A stretch of DNA of 64,000 nucleotides, from contig NZ_JAVHXC010000006.1 in the NCBI RefSeq assembly GCF_032248695.1, forward strand, positions 190,801-254,800. Reading direction: 5' to 3'. Under the pieces are notes generated by a model. The model was not told the DNA's origin and ran no database searches. It saw only the letters and a list, made by a program, of their open reading frames with translations. The translations under genes and the position numbers were made by a program. This stretch comes from Dietzia sp032248695. GTDB taxonomy: Bacteria > Actinomycetota > Actinomycetes > Mycobacteriales > Mycobacteriaceae. This document shows positions 54,274 to 61,904 of the stretch, piece after piece (the stretch's first letter is position 1; each line of letters begins with the position of its first letter).

Positions 54274-57200
54274 GTGGCCACCATCGGAGAGCAGTATCTG
54301 CGCAGCTCACACGCTGCGGCACCCCGGACGCTCCTCGACGTGCTGGGCTCGGCGGTCGAGCGCCACCCCGACGCGCCGTGCCTCGACGACGGCACCCGCG
54401 TCCTCAGTTACGCCGAGGTGTGGCGGCAGATCCACGTCTCCGCCGCGTGGATGCAGGACCAGGGCGTGGGCGCCGGGGACCGCGTCGGCATCCACATGCC
54501 CTCCGGCTCCGCCGAGCTGTACCTGGCGATCCTCACCACTCTCGCCGCGGGCGCCGCCTACGTGCCCGTCGACGTGGACGATCCGGACGAACGCGCGAAG
54601 CTGGTGTTCGGCCAGGCGCGCGTCGCCGCCGTCTACACCGCCCACGGCATGCGTGTCACCGACCCCGACCGGCCCGAGGACCCCGCCCGGCACCGGCGCC
54701 CCACCGTCGACGACGACTGCTGGATCATCTTCACCTCCGGCACCACCGGCCTGCCCAAGGGCGTGGCGGTCACGCACCGCAGCGCCGCCGCGTTCGTCGA
54801 CGCCGAATCCCGCATCTTCCTGCGGGACGCGCCGCTCGGCCCCGGGGACCGGGTGCTGGCCGGACTGTCCGTCGCCTTTGACGCCTCCTGCGAGGAGATG
54901 TGGCTGGCCTGGGCCCACGGGGCGTGCCTCGTGCCCGCGCCCCGCTCGATCGTGAAATCCGGCCTCGACCTGGGACCGTGGCTGCGCGAGAGACGGATCA
55001 CCGTGATCTCCACCGTGCCGACACTGGCCTCGATGTGGCCGGACTCCATGCTCGCCGACGTCCGCCTGGTCATCCTCGGCGGCGAGGCGTGCCCGCCCGA
55101 GCTCGCCGCGCGACTGGCCGCGGACGGCCGCGAGGTGTGGAACACCTACGGCCCCACCGAGGCGACCGTCGTGGCGTGCGCCGCGCCGCTCACCGGGGAC
55201 GGCGAGGTGTCGATCGGACTGCCGCTCGACGGCTGGGACCTCGCGGTGGTCGACGCCGCCGGCCACCCGGTGGGCTACGGCGAGTCCGGCGAACTCGTGA
55301 TCGGCGGGGTGGGACTCGCCCGCTACCTCGACCCCGCGAAAGACCTCGAGAAGTACGCCCCCATGGAGACCCTCGGCTGGGACCGGGCGTACCGCTCCGG
55401 CGACATGGTCCGACTCGAGGCCGACGGCCTGTACTTCCACGGCCGCGTCGACGACCAGGTCAAGATCGGCGGACGCCGCCTCGAGCTGGGCGAGGTCGAC
55501 ACCGCCGTCTCCGCGCTCCCCGGCGTCACCGCGGGCGCCGCCGCCGTGCAGAGGACCGAGGCCGGCCAGCCCGTCCTGGTGGCGTACCTGGTGGCCGACG
55601 ACCCGGACGGCTTCGACCCCGCCGAGGCGGCCGGCCGGCTGCGCGAGCATCTGCCGGCCGGGGTGGTGCCCCGGTTGGCGCTGGTCGACGAGCTGCCCAC
55701 CCGCACCTCCGGGAAGGTGGACCGCGCCGCCCTGCCCTGGCCGCTGGCCCAGACCTCCGCCGCCGAATCCGACCTCGACGGCACCGAGGCGTGGGTCGCC
55801 GAGCTGTGGTCCGCCGCGCTCGGCGCCGACGTCTCCGGCGTCGACGAGGACTTCTTCGCACTCGGTGGCGGATCGCTGGCCGCCGCGCACGTCGTGGCCC
55901 GCGTCCGCGAGCGCTTCCCCGCCGTGACGGTGGGCGACATCTACGACCGCTCCCGCCTGGGCGACTTCGCCGCCTTCCTCGACGAGCTCGAGCCGGAGGC
56001 CGAGGTCGCGCCGCGCCACGTCCGGCCCGTCGGGCCCGTCGCTCAGACGGTTCAGGTCCTCTCGACGATCCCGCTGCTCACCGTGACCGGCCTGCGGTGG
56101 CTGACATGGCTGGGCCTGGCCAACAACGTCGCCGCCGGGCTCGGGGTGGCGTGGGCGCGGCCCGTGTCGTGGTGGGTACTGGGCGTCCTCGCGGTGCTGC
56201 TCCTGCTGCCGGCGGGCCGGATGGCCGTCACCGCGGGCCTGTGCAGACTGCTCACCGCCGGAATCGGCCCGGGGACCTACCCGCGCGCCGGGTCGGTGCA
56301 CCTGCGCCTGTGGGCCGCGGAACGACTCGTCGCGTCCTCCGGCGCCGTCTCCCTCACCGGGGCCGGGTGGCTCACCACCTTCGCCCGGCTCCTCGGGGCG
56401 CGGATCGGCCGCGACGTCGACATGCACACCCTGCCGCCCGTGACCGGCCTGCTCACGGTGGGCGACGGCGCCTCGATCGAACCCGAGGTCGACCTGGCGG
56501 GGCACTGGGTGGACGGCGACGTGGTGCACGTCGGCGCCATCGAGATCGGCGAGCAGGCCGTGGTCGGCGCGCGATCCATGCTGCTGCCGGGCGCGGTGAT
56601 CGGCCGCGGCGCGCACGTGGAGATCGGCTCGGCCGTCGTGGGCCCGGTCAAGGCCGGCAAACGCTACGCGGGATCGCCGGCGCTCAAGCGCGGCAAGCGC
56701 GGGTCGAGCTGGCCCTCCGAGCCCGCGCCCCACAGCCGCGGGTGGAGCGTGATGTACCAGGTGTCGGCGCTGGTGCTGGGAGCGACGCCGCTTCTGGCGC
56801 TGGCCGCCGGACTGGCGGTCGTGGCGTGGGGGGTCGGCGGCGCCGTGAGCGGCGACGCCGGGACGAGTGGTTCCGGCCTCGCGGAGCTGGCCGCGCGGAC
56901 AGCCCTCTGGTCGATCCCCGGCGCCCTGCTCGCGTTCGCACTGTTCGGTGCGTTCACGCTCGTGTCGATCCGGCTCCTGTCGATCCGCCTGACCCCCGGC
57001 TTCCACCCCGTGCACTCGCGCGTGGCCTGGCAGGCCTGGTGCAGCGAGCGGATCATGGACGCCGCCCGCACCTGGCTCTACCCGCTGTACGCCTCGATGC
57101 TGACCCCGGTGTGGCTCCGGCTGCTGGGCGCGCGGATCGGCCGCGACGTCGAGGCCTCGACCGTGCTGCTCATCCCCTCCCTCACCACCGTCCGCGACGG

Positions 57201-58152
57201 GGCGTTCCTCGCCGACGACACGATGGTGGCGCCCTACGAGCTCGGCTCCGGGTGGATGCGGCTCGAACACGCCCAGATCGGCAAGCGGGCGTTCCTCGGC
57301 AACTCCGGCATCGCCTCCGCCGGCCGCAAGGTGCCCGCGCGCGGCCTGGTCGCGGTCCTGTCCTCCGCCCCCGAGAAGGCCAAGAAGGGCACCTCGTGGC
57401 TCGGTTCCCCGCCGCAGAAACTGCCGCGCGCGATCGCCGACGCCGACGACGACGGGCGCACCTACCAGCCGCCACGCCGGCTCAAGGTCGCCCGCGGCGC
57501 CTGGGAGACCCTGCGGCTGGTCCCGGTGTGGCTGTCGTTCCTCCTGCTGGCGAGCGTGCTCGTGCTGCTGCAGGCCGTGCACCGCGAGTGGGGCTTCGGG
57601 GTGGCCGCCCTGGCCTCCGGATTCGTCCTCGCCTACGCGGGGCTGGTGGCTCTGGTGGTGACCGTGCTCGCCAAGTGGATCCTGGTGGGCCGGATCCGGG
57701 TGGGAGAGCAGCCGCTGTGGTCCTCGTTCGTGTGGCGCAACGAGGTGGCGGACATGTTCGTCGAACTGATCGCCGCCCCGTGGATGGCCAGGCCCGCCGC
57801 GGGCACCCCGGTCATGAACCTCATGCTGCGCCTGCTCGGGTCACGCGTCGGCCGCGGCGTGTGGTGCGAGTCGTACTGGCTGCCCGAGGCCGACCTCATC
57901 GCTCTCGGCCGGGGCGCCACCGTCAACCGCGGCTGCGTGGTCCAGACGCACCTGTTCCACGACCGCATCATGCAGATCGACCGCGTCGACCTCGCCGACG
58001 GCGCCACGCTGGGCGCCCACTGCGTCGCGCTGCCGGCGTCGGCGATCGGCGCCGGCTCCACCGTCGGCCCGGCCTCGCTCGTCATGCGCGGGGACCGCAT
58101 CCCCGCCGGCACCCGGTGGCAGGGCAACCCCATCTCACCCTGGCGGGGATAG
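54274..58152 (+). CDS. Pls/PosA-family single-module NRPS (poly-amino-acid synthetase type)
   Basis: This 1292-residue membrane NRPS has an adenylation domain (about 15-490; IIFTSGTTGLPKG near 151-163, core motif FDASCEEMW from 202, NTYGPTEATV and the YRSGDMV region), a carrier domain with the phosphopantetheine Ser534 (LGGGS), then paired TM segments and three tandem soluble domains. Those domains begin GARIGRDV at about 709, GARIGRDVEAS at 952 and GSRVGRGVW at 1189 and look like left-handed beta-helix acetyltransferase-type folds. This is the architecture of epsilon-poly-lysine synthetase (about 1319 residues) and relatives. The product here is not known. GTG 54274 fits a leaderless start; GTG 54244 would add ten residues. 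Confidence 0.9.
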   Translation: MATIGEQYLRSSHAAAPRTLLDVLGSAVERHPDAPCLDDGTRVLSYAEVWRQIHVSAAWMQDQGVGAGDRVGIHMPSGSAELYLAILTTLAAGAAYVPVDVDDPDERAKLVFGQARVAAVYTAHGMRVTDPDRPEDPARHRRPTVDDDCWIIFTSGTTGLPKGVAVTHRSAAAFVDAESRIFLRDAPLGPGDRVLAGLSVAFDASCEEMWLAWAHGACLVPAPRSIVKSGLDLGPWLRERRITVISTVPTLASMWPDSMLADVRLVILGGEACPPELAARLAADGREVWNTYGPTEATVVACAAPLTGDGEVSIGLPLDGWDLAVVDAAGHPVGYGESGELVIGGVGLARYLDPAKDLEKYAPMETLGWDRAYRSGDMVRLEADGLYFHGRVDDQVKIGGRRLELGEVDTAVSALPGVTAGAAAVQRTEAGQPVLVAYLVADDPDGFDPAEAAGRLREHLPAGVVPRLALVDELPTRTSGKVDRAALPWPLAQTSAAESDLDGTEAWVAELWSAALGADVSGVDEDFFALGGGSLAAAHVVARVRERFPAVTVGDIYDRSRLGDFAAFLDELEPEAEVAPRHVRPVGPVAQTVQVLSTIPLLTVTGLRWLTWLGLANNVAAGLGVAWARPVSWWVLGVLAVLLLLPAGRMAVTAGLCRLLTAGIGPGTYPRAGSVHLRLWAAERLVASSGAVSLTGAGWLTTFARLLGARIGRDVDMHTLPPVTGLLTVGDGASIEPEVDLAGHWVDGDVVHVGAIEIGEQAVVGARSMLLPGAVIGRGAHVEIGSAVVGPVKAGKRYAGSPALKRGKRGSSWPSEPAPHSRGWSVMYQVSALVLGATPLLALAAGLAVVAWGVGGAVSGDAGTSGSGLAELAARTALWSIPGALLAFALFGAFTLVSIRLLSIRLTPGFHPVHSRVAWQAWCSERIMDAARTWLYPLYASMLTPVWLRLLGARIGRDVEASTVLLIPSLTTVRDGAFLADDTMVAPYELGSGWMRLEHAQIGKRAFLGNSGIASAGRKVPARGLVAVLSSAPEKAKKGTSWLGSPPQKLPRAIADADDDGRTYQPPRRLKVARGAWETLRLVPVWLSFLLLASVLVLLQAVHREWGFGVAALASGFVLAYAGLVALVVTVLAKWILVGRIRVGEQPLWSSFVWRNEVADMFVELIAAPWMARPAAGTPVMNLMLRLLGSRVGRGVWCESYWLPEADLIALGRGATVNRGCVVQTHLFHDRIMQIDRVDLADGATLGAHCVALPASAIGAGSTVGPASLVMRGDRIPAGTRWQGNPISPWRG

Positions 58153-58184
58153 GCCGCGCGGCTCGCGGGTGCCCGCGGGCCGGG

Positions 58185-58574
58185 TCAGCCGCCGGCGATG
58201 GCGCGCAGGGCGGCGAGGTGCGACTCGTACGCCTTCCGGCCGGTGCGGTTGAGCGAGAGCCACGTGCGGGGCCGCTTGCCCACGTGGCCCTTGCGGACCG
58301 TGACGTACCCGGCCCTCTCCAGCACCGAGACCTGCTTGGACAGCGTCGAGTCGGACACCTCGACCGCGTCGCGGATCGTGGCGAACTCCGCGTCGTCGAC
58401 CCCGGCCAGCGCCGCGACGATCGAGAACCGCACCGGGGCGTGGATGACCTCGTCGAGTCGATGGCGGGCGTGTCCCCCGGAGCGGTCGCGCCCGTCCCCG
58501 GGAGTGCCCGTGCCCGGGGCGGAGCCCCCCGATGCGGCGGCCGCCCTCGTCGTCGTCCCCTTCTCCTCGCTCAT
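58185..58574 (-). CDS. Winged-helix transcriptional regulator (ArsR/MarR-like, DNA-binding domain only)
   Basis: A Gly/Ser/Thr-rich N-terminus of about 40 residues precedes a winged helix: HAPVRFSIVAALAGVDDAEFATIRDA, VSDSTLSKQVSVLERAGYV (recognition helix) and KGHVGKRPRTWLSLNRTGRKAYESH, with landmarks quoted in parts. It matches the short DUF-type regulators that accompany small membrane proteins in actinobacteria. Its ATG overlaps the stop of the upstream membrane gene (ATGA). The likely target is its own promoter region at 59076-59112. Confidence 0.85.
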   Translation of the reverse strand: MSEEKGTTTRAAAASGGSAPGTGTPGDGRDRSGGHARHRLDEVIHAPVRFSIVAALAGVDDAEFATIRDAVEVSDSTLSKQVSVLERAGYVTVRKGHVGKRPRTWLSLNRTGRKAYESHLAALRAIAGG

Positions 58575-59020
58575 CGCGCCGCACCCCGCCGGACGATGAC
58601 CCCGGCGGCCACCAGGGCGGGCAGCGCGACCAGGACCACGCCGAGCGCGTACCACCAGGCGGTGAGGCCGATCGTCGTGCGGATGACGTTGAGGGCGGTG
58701 ACGACGACGAGGATCATCACGCCCGATCCCGCCATGCCCCACGTATACGTCCGGCCCGAGCCGCGGGGGCTCGCACTGATGGCGCGCCGCTGCCAGTAGA
58801 TCGCCACGAAGAGCAGCGCCACGTACGGGATGAGCGCCCAGTTGGTGAACATGATCGCGATGGTGCCGACGCCCATGAGGACCGCGATCGCCGCGGCGAA
58901 GCCGGCGAAGACGCGGACGTCCTGGGCGGTGCTCACCGGGGGTCGGCCCTCCGCCTCGGCGAGCAGGCGGGCGGCCTCGGCGCGGTCGACCGGGTCGGTC
59001 GTGGGGTTCTCCGTGGTCAT
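58571..59020 (-). CDS. Four-helix membrane protein co-transcribed with a winged-helix regulator
   Basis: The 149-residue protein has a soluble N-terminus (about 1-38) and four hydrophobic segments near 39-58, 62-78, 93-111 and 118-140. A short cationic loop (WQRRAISASPRGSGRTY) separates the pairs. No named family is recognised. GAAAGGTG lies upstream of the ATG. Pairing of such a protein with a one-domain regulator is common in actinobacteria and may be a membrane-stress sensing unit, but this is a guess. Confidence 0.7.
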   Translation of the reverse strand: MTTENPTTDPVDRAEAARLLAEAEGRPPVSTAQDVRVFAGFAAAIAVLMGVGTIAIMFTNWALIPYVALLFVAIYWQRRAISASPRGSGRTYTWGMAGSGVMILVVVTALNVIRTTIGLTAWWYALGVVLVALPALVAAGVIVRRGAAR

Positions 59021-59075
59021 GGCGACACCTTTCCCGTCGGGACCCCGACGGTGTTTCCCCCGAGGCGATGACTCG

Positions 59076-59105
59076 ACTCTAGGCAACTACTTTCTCGTTT
59101 GGCAA
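59076..59105 (-). promoter_or_regulatory. Promoter of the membrane protein/winged-helix operon
   Basis: On the minus strand TTGCCA and TAGAGT are 18 bp apart. The -35 overlaps one of two near-identical 12-mers (GGCAACTACTTT at 59082-59093 and GGCAAGTACTTT at 59101-59112) that look like a regulator-binding direct repeat. Confidence 0.6.
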
Positions 59106-59191
59106 GTACTTTTCCGGGATCGCCCCGGGGTCGGGTCGGCGACAGCGGACAGGGCGGGCCCCACGAGGGGTCCTCTAGACTCGCGCAGGTC

Positions 59192-60586
59192 ATGGAATTG
59201 AAGGCAGCCAGCAAGGCCCTCGCCGCCAGGATCGCGGGCGACCACGCCACCTCCGGCGGCGATCCCGGCGACCCCTACCTGCCCGGCGCCGGCAACCACG
59301 GCTACCGCGTCACCCGCTACGACCTGGACCTCACCTACCGGATGAGCTCCAACAACCTGCGCGGCACCGCCGTGATCACCGCGACCACCACCGAGCCGCT
59401 CGATTCCATCCGGCTCGACCTGTCGCCGCACCTGACCGCGTCCAAGGTGTCGATCGACCGGGGGCGCGTCACCCGCTTCACCCGACCCCGCGGGAAGCTC
59501 GCCGTCACGCTCGCCGAGCCCCTCGACGCGGACACGGAGTTCACCCTGACCATCCGTTACGCCGGCAACCCGCGGCCCGTGCGCGGCACGTGGGGCGAGG
59601 TCGGCTGGGAGGAACTCACCGACGGTGTCCTCGTCGCGGGCCAGCCCAACGGCGCACCCAGCTGGTTCCCCTGCGATGACCACCCGGCCGCCAAGGCCCC
59701 GTACAGCATCCGCCTGACCACCGACTCGCCCTACCGCGCCGTGATCACCGGAACCCTCCGCGGCACCAAGCGCAGCGGCAGCCTGACCACCTGGGACGTC
59801 GACCTCCCGCACCCCACCTCGCCCTACCTGGTCACCGTCAACCTCGGCCGCTACGAGCACCTCGAGCTCAGCGGCGGCGCGGTCCCGGTCCACGCGTTCC
59901 TGCCCGCCGACCTCAAGCGCGACTTCCGGCGGGCGTTCGCCCGGCAGACCGAGATGATCGACGTGTTCAGCCGGCTGTTCGGCCCCTACCCGTTCGAGGA
60001 CTACACGGTCGTGATCACCGACGACGAGCTGGAGATCCCCCTCGAGGCGATGGGCATGTCGACGTTCGGGCGCGGCACCGCCGAATCCGGCGACCGCGAC
60101 GAGCGGCTCATCGCCCACGAGCTCGCCCACCAGTGGTTCGGCAACGCCGTCACCGCCGCGCAGTGGAAGCACATCTGGCTGCACGAGGGGTTCGCCTGCT
60201 ACGCCGAATGGCTGTGGACCGAGTTCTCCGGCGGCGCCGACGCGGCCAGCCACGCCCTGCACTACTACTCCAAGCTGCAGAACTCGCCCCAGGACATCCT
60301 GCTGGCCGACCCCGGGCCGGAGGACATGTTCGACGACCGCATCTACAAGCGCGGCGCCCTCACCCTGCACTCGGTGCGCCAGGCCATCGGCGACGCGGCG
60401 TTCTTCGAGCTCCTGCGCGCGTGGGTGGCCACGCACTCGGGCGTGACCGTCACCACGGACGACTTCCTCGCGATGGCCGCCGCGCACTCCCCCGTCGACC
60501 TGCGGCCGTTGTGGGACGCCTGGTTGTTCTCCGAGCCCCTGCCGCCGACCCTCGGCATGCCCGATGACCACGCCGGCCGCGGCTGA
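59192..60586 (+). CDS. M1-family zinc metallopeptidase
   Basis: The 464-residue protein has the M1 fold without the long C-terminal helical domain. The zinc motif HELAHQWFGN and the third-ligand Glu in LHEGFACYAEW are intact. The exopeptidase GAMEN-type motif is replaced by LEAMGMS. The N-terminal beta domain (YRVTRYDLDLTY onward) is typical. It lies downstream of a poly-amino-acid-type NRPS; in epsilon-poly-lysine producers an M1 peptidase degrades the polymer, so a similar partnership is possible here. ATG 59192 is 10 nt after TAGACT (59176-59181). Confidence 0.92.
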   Translation: MELKAASKALAARIAGDHATSGGDPGDPYLPGAGNHGYRVTRYDLDLTYRMSSNNLRGTAVITATTTEPLDSIRLDLSPHLTASKVSIDRGRVTRFTRPRGKLAVTLAEPLDADTEFTLTIRYAGNPRPVRGTWGEVGWEELTDGVLVAGQPNGAPSWFPCDDHPAAKAPYSIRLTTDSPYRAVITGTLRGTKRSGSLTTWDVDLPHPTSPYLVTVNLGRYEHLELSGGAVPVHAFLPADLKRDFRRAFARQTEMIDVFSRLFGPYPFEDYTVVITDDELEIPLEAMGMSTFGRGTAESGDRDERLIAHELAHQWFGNAVTAAQWKHIWLHEGFACYAEWLWTEFSGGADAASHALHYYSKLQNSPQDILLADPGPEDMFDDRIYKRGALTLHSVRQAIGDAAFFELLRAWVATHSGVTVTTDDFLAMAAAHSPVDLRPLWDAWLFSEPLPPTLGMPDDHAGRG

Positions 60587-61904
60587 GGCCCAGGCCGGCG
60601 TGGCCCCCGGGGCCGGCGCGGGCGGGATGCGGGCCCTGACCCTGGCGACCGTGTTCGCCGCGGCCTCGGGGTACCTGGTCATGCTCATCGCCGGCCGAGC
60701 GCTCGGGCCCGCCGACTACCCGCTCTTCGCGACCTACTGGGGCGCGTTCTTCGCCCTCGGCGGCGTGGCGAACGGGCTCATGCAGGAGGCCACGCGGGCC
60801 GTCCGGTCGGCGCGGGAGGGAGCCGACCGCGAGACCAGCGGCGGAGCCGCGGTCACCGGTGGAGGGGCCGCGGTGGCGACCCCGCCGCGGGGCGCCGTGC
60901 GGCTGCTGCCCGCCGGCCTCGCCCTCGGCCTGATCCTCGCCGCCGCGGTCGCGGTGAGCGCACCCCTGTGGCCATCGCTGGGCCTGCCCACCTTCTCCGG
61001 CGCGGGGGTGGCGATCATGGCGTTCGGCATCCTCGGCTTCACGCTCCAGGCCGCCACCGCCGGCGCCCTCTCCGGCACCGAGCGGTGGGGGCTGTACGCG
61101 GTCCTGCTCACGGTCGACGCCGCACTGCGGTTGGCCGCCGCCGGCATCGCATGGTGGCTCGGCGACGCCGGGCTCGGGTTCGCGGTGGCCACCGTCGCCG
61201 GCGCCGTGACCTGGGCCGTGCTCATCGCCGTCTCCCCGGGCACCCGTACCGCGCTGCGCTCCGCCGTCGACGCCGGACGCCGACGCTTCTGGCGCAACAC
61301 CGCCACCGCGATGCTCGCCTCCGCGGGCACCTCCGTCCTGGTCACCGGCTTCCCGCTGTTCGTCACCGCGACCGTCCGCGACTCCGATCCCGCCCCGCTC
61401 GTCGGTGCCGTCATCCTGGCCATCACCCTCACCCGCGCCCCGCTGCTCGTGCCGCTGACCAGCTTCCAGAGCGCGATCATCGTCTTCTTCGTCGAGCGCC
61501 GCGCCCGGGGACCGCGGTCGCTGACCGCGCCGCTGGGCCTGGTCACCGCGGTCGGCGTCGTCGGCGCGGGCGCCGCGTGGCTCATCGGCCCGTGGCTGAT
61601 CCGTGTGTTGTTCGGCGGCGATTTCGAGCTGCCCGGCGCCGTCCTCGCCGCCCTCACCGCCGCCTCCGTCGGTACGGCCGCACTCATGGTCACCGGGAAT
61701 GCCGCCCTCGCCTTTGACCGCCATCTGCTCTACAACGCCGGCTGGTGGGTCGCGGTGATCGCGGCGGCGGCGCTGCTGGTGGCCGTCCCCGGCCCGCTCG
61801 ACGTGCGCGCGGCAGTCGCGTTGCTCGCCGGGCCCGGCATCGGGGTCGCCCTCCACGTGGTGGGCCTGATCGTGGCGGCGCGGCGACACGGAGCGGCCGC
61901 ATGA
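60564..61904 (+). CDS. Polysaccharide-export/flippase-like integral membrane protein
   Basis: The 446-residue protein has about 12-14 hydrophobic segments, beginning ALTLATVFAAASGYLVMLIAGRALGPADYPLFATYWGAF (quoted as a landmark for residues about 24-62), which resembles Wzx/O-antigen flippase-type exporters of the MOP superfamily. It starts inside the end of the M1 peptidase gene (23-bp overlap) and its stop overlaps the aftA start (ATGA). The link to aftA suggests a role in export of a cell-wall glycan or lipid-linked sugar; the substrate is not known. Confidence 0.75.
   Translation: MTTPAAAEAQAGVAPGAGAGGMRALTLATVFAAASGYLVMLIAGRALGPADYPLFATYWGAFFALGGVANGLMQEATRAVRSAREGADRETSGGAAVTGGGAAVATPPRGAVRLLPAGLALGLILAAAVAVSAPLWPSLGLPTFSGAGVAIMAFGILGFTLQAATAGALSGTERWGLYAVLLTVDAALRLAAAGIAWWLGDAGLGFAVATVAGAVTWAVLIAVSPGTRTALRSAVDAGRRRFWRNTATAMLASAGTSVLVTGFPLFVTATVRDSDPAPLVGAVILAITLTRAPLLVPLTSFQSAIIVFFVERRARGPRSLTAPLGLVTAVGVVGAGAAWLIGPWLIRVLFGGDFELPGAVLAALTAASVGTAALMVTGNAALAFDRHLLYNAGWWVAVIAAAALLVAVPGPLDVRAAVALLAGPGIGVALHVVGLIVAARRHGAAA

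Noticed and set aside
54307..57582. 1091-codon open frame antisense to the NRPS gene
   Set aside because: Rich in Gly, Arg, His and Gln with no recognisable motif; a shadow of the NRPS reading frame.
54900..58799. 1299-codon plus-strand frame overlapping the NRPS gene in another frame
   Set aside because: Arg/Pro-rich sequence without domains; the NRPS frame carries all motifs.
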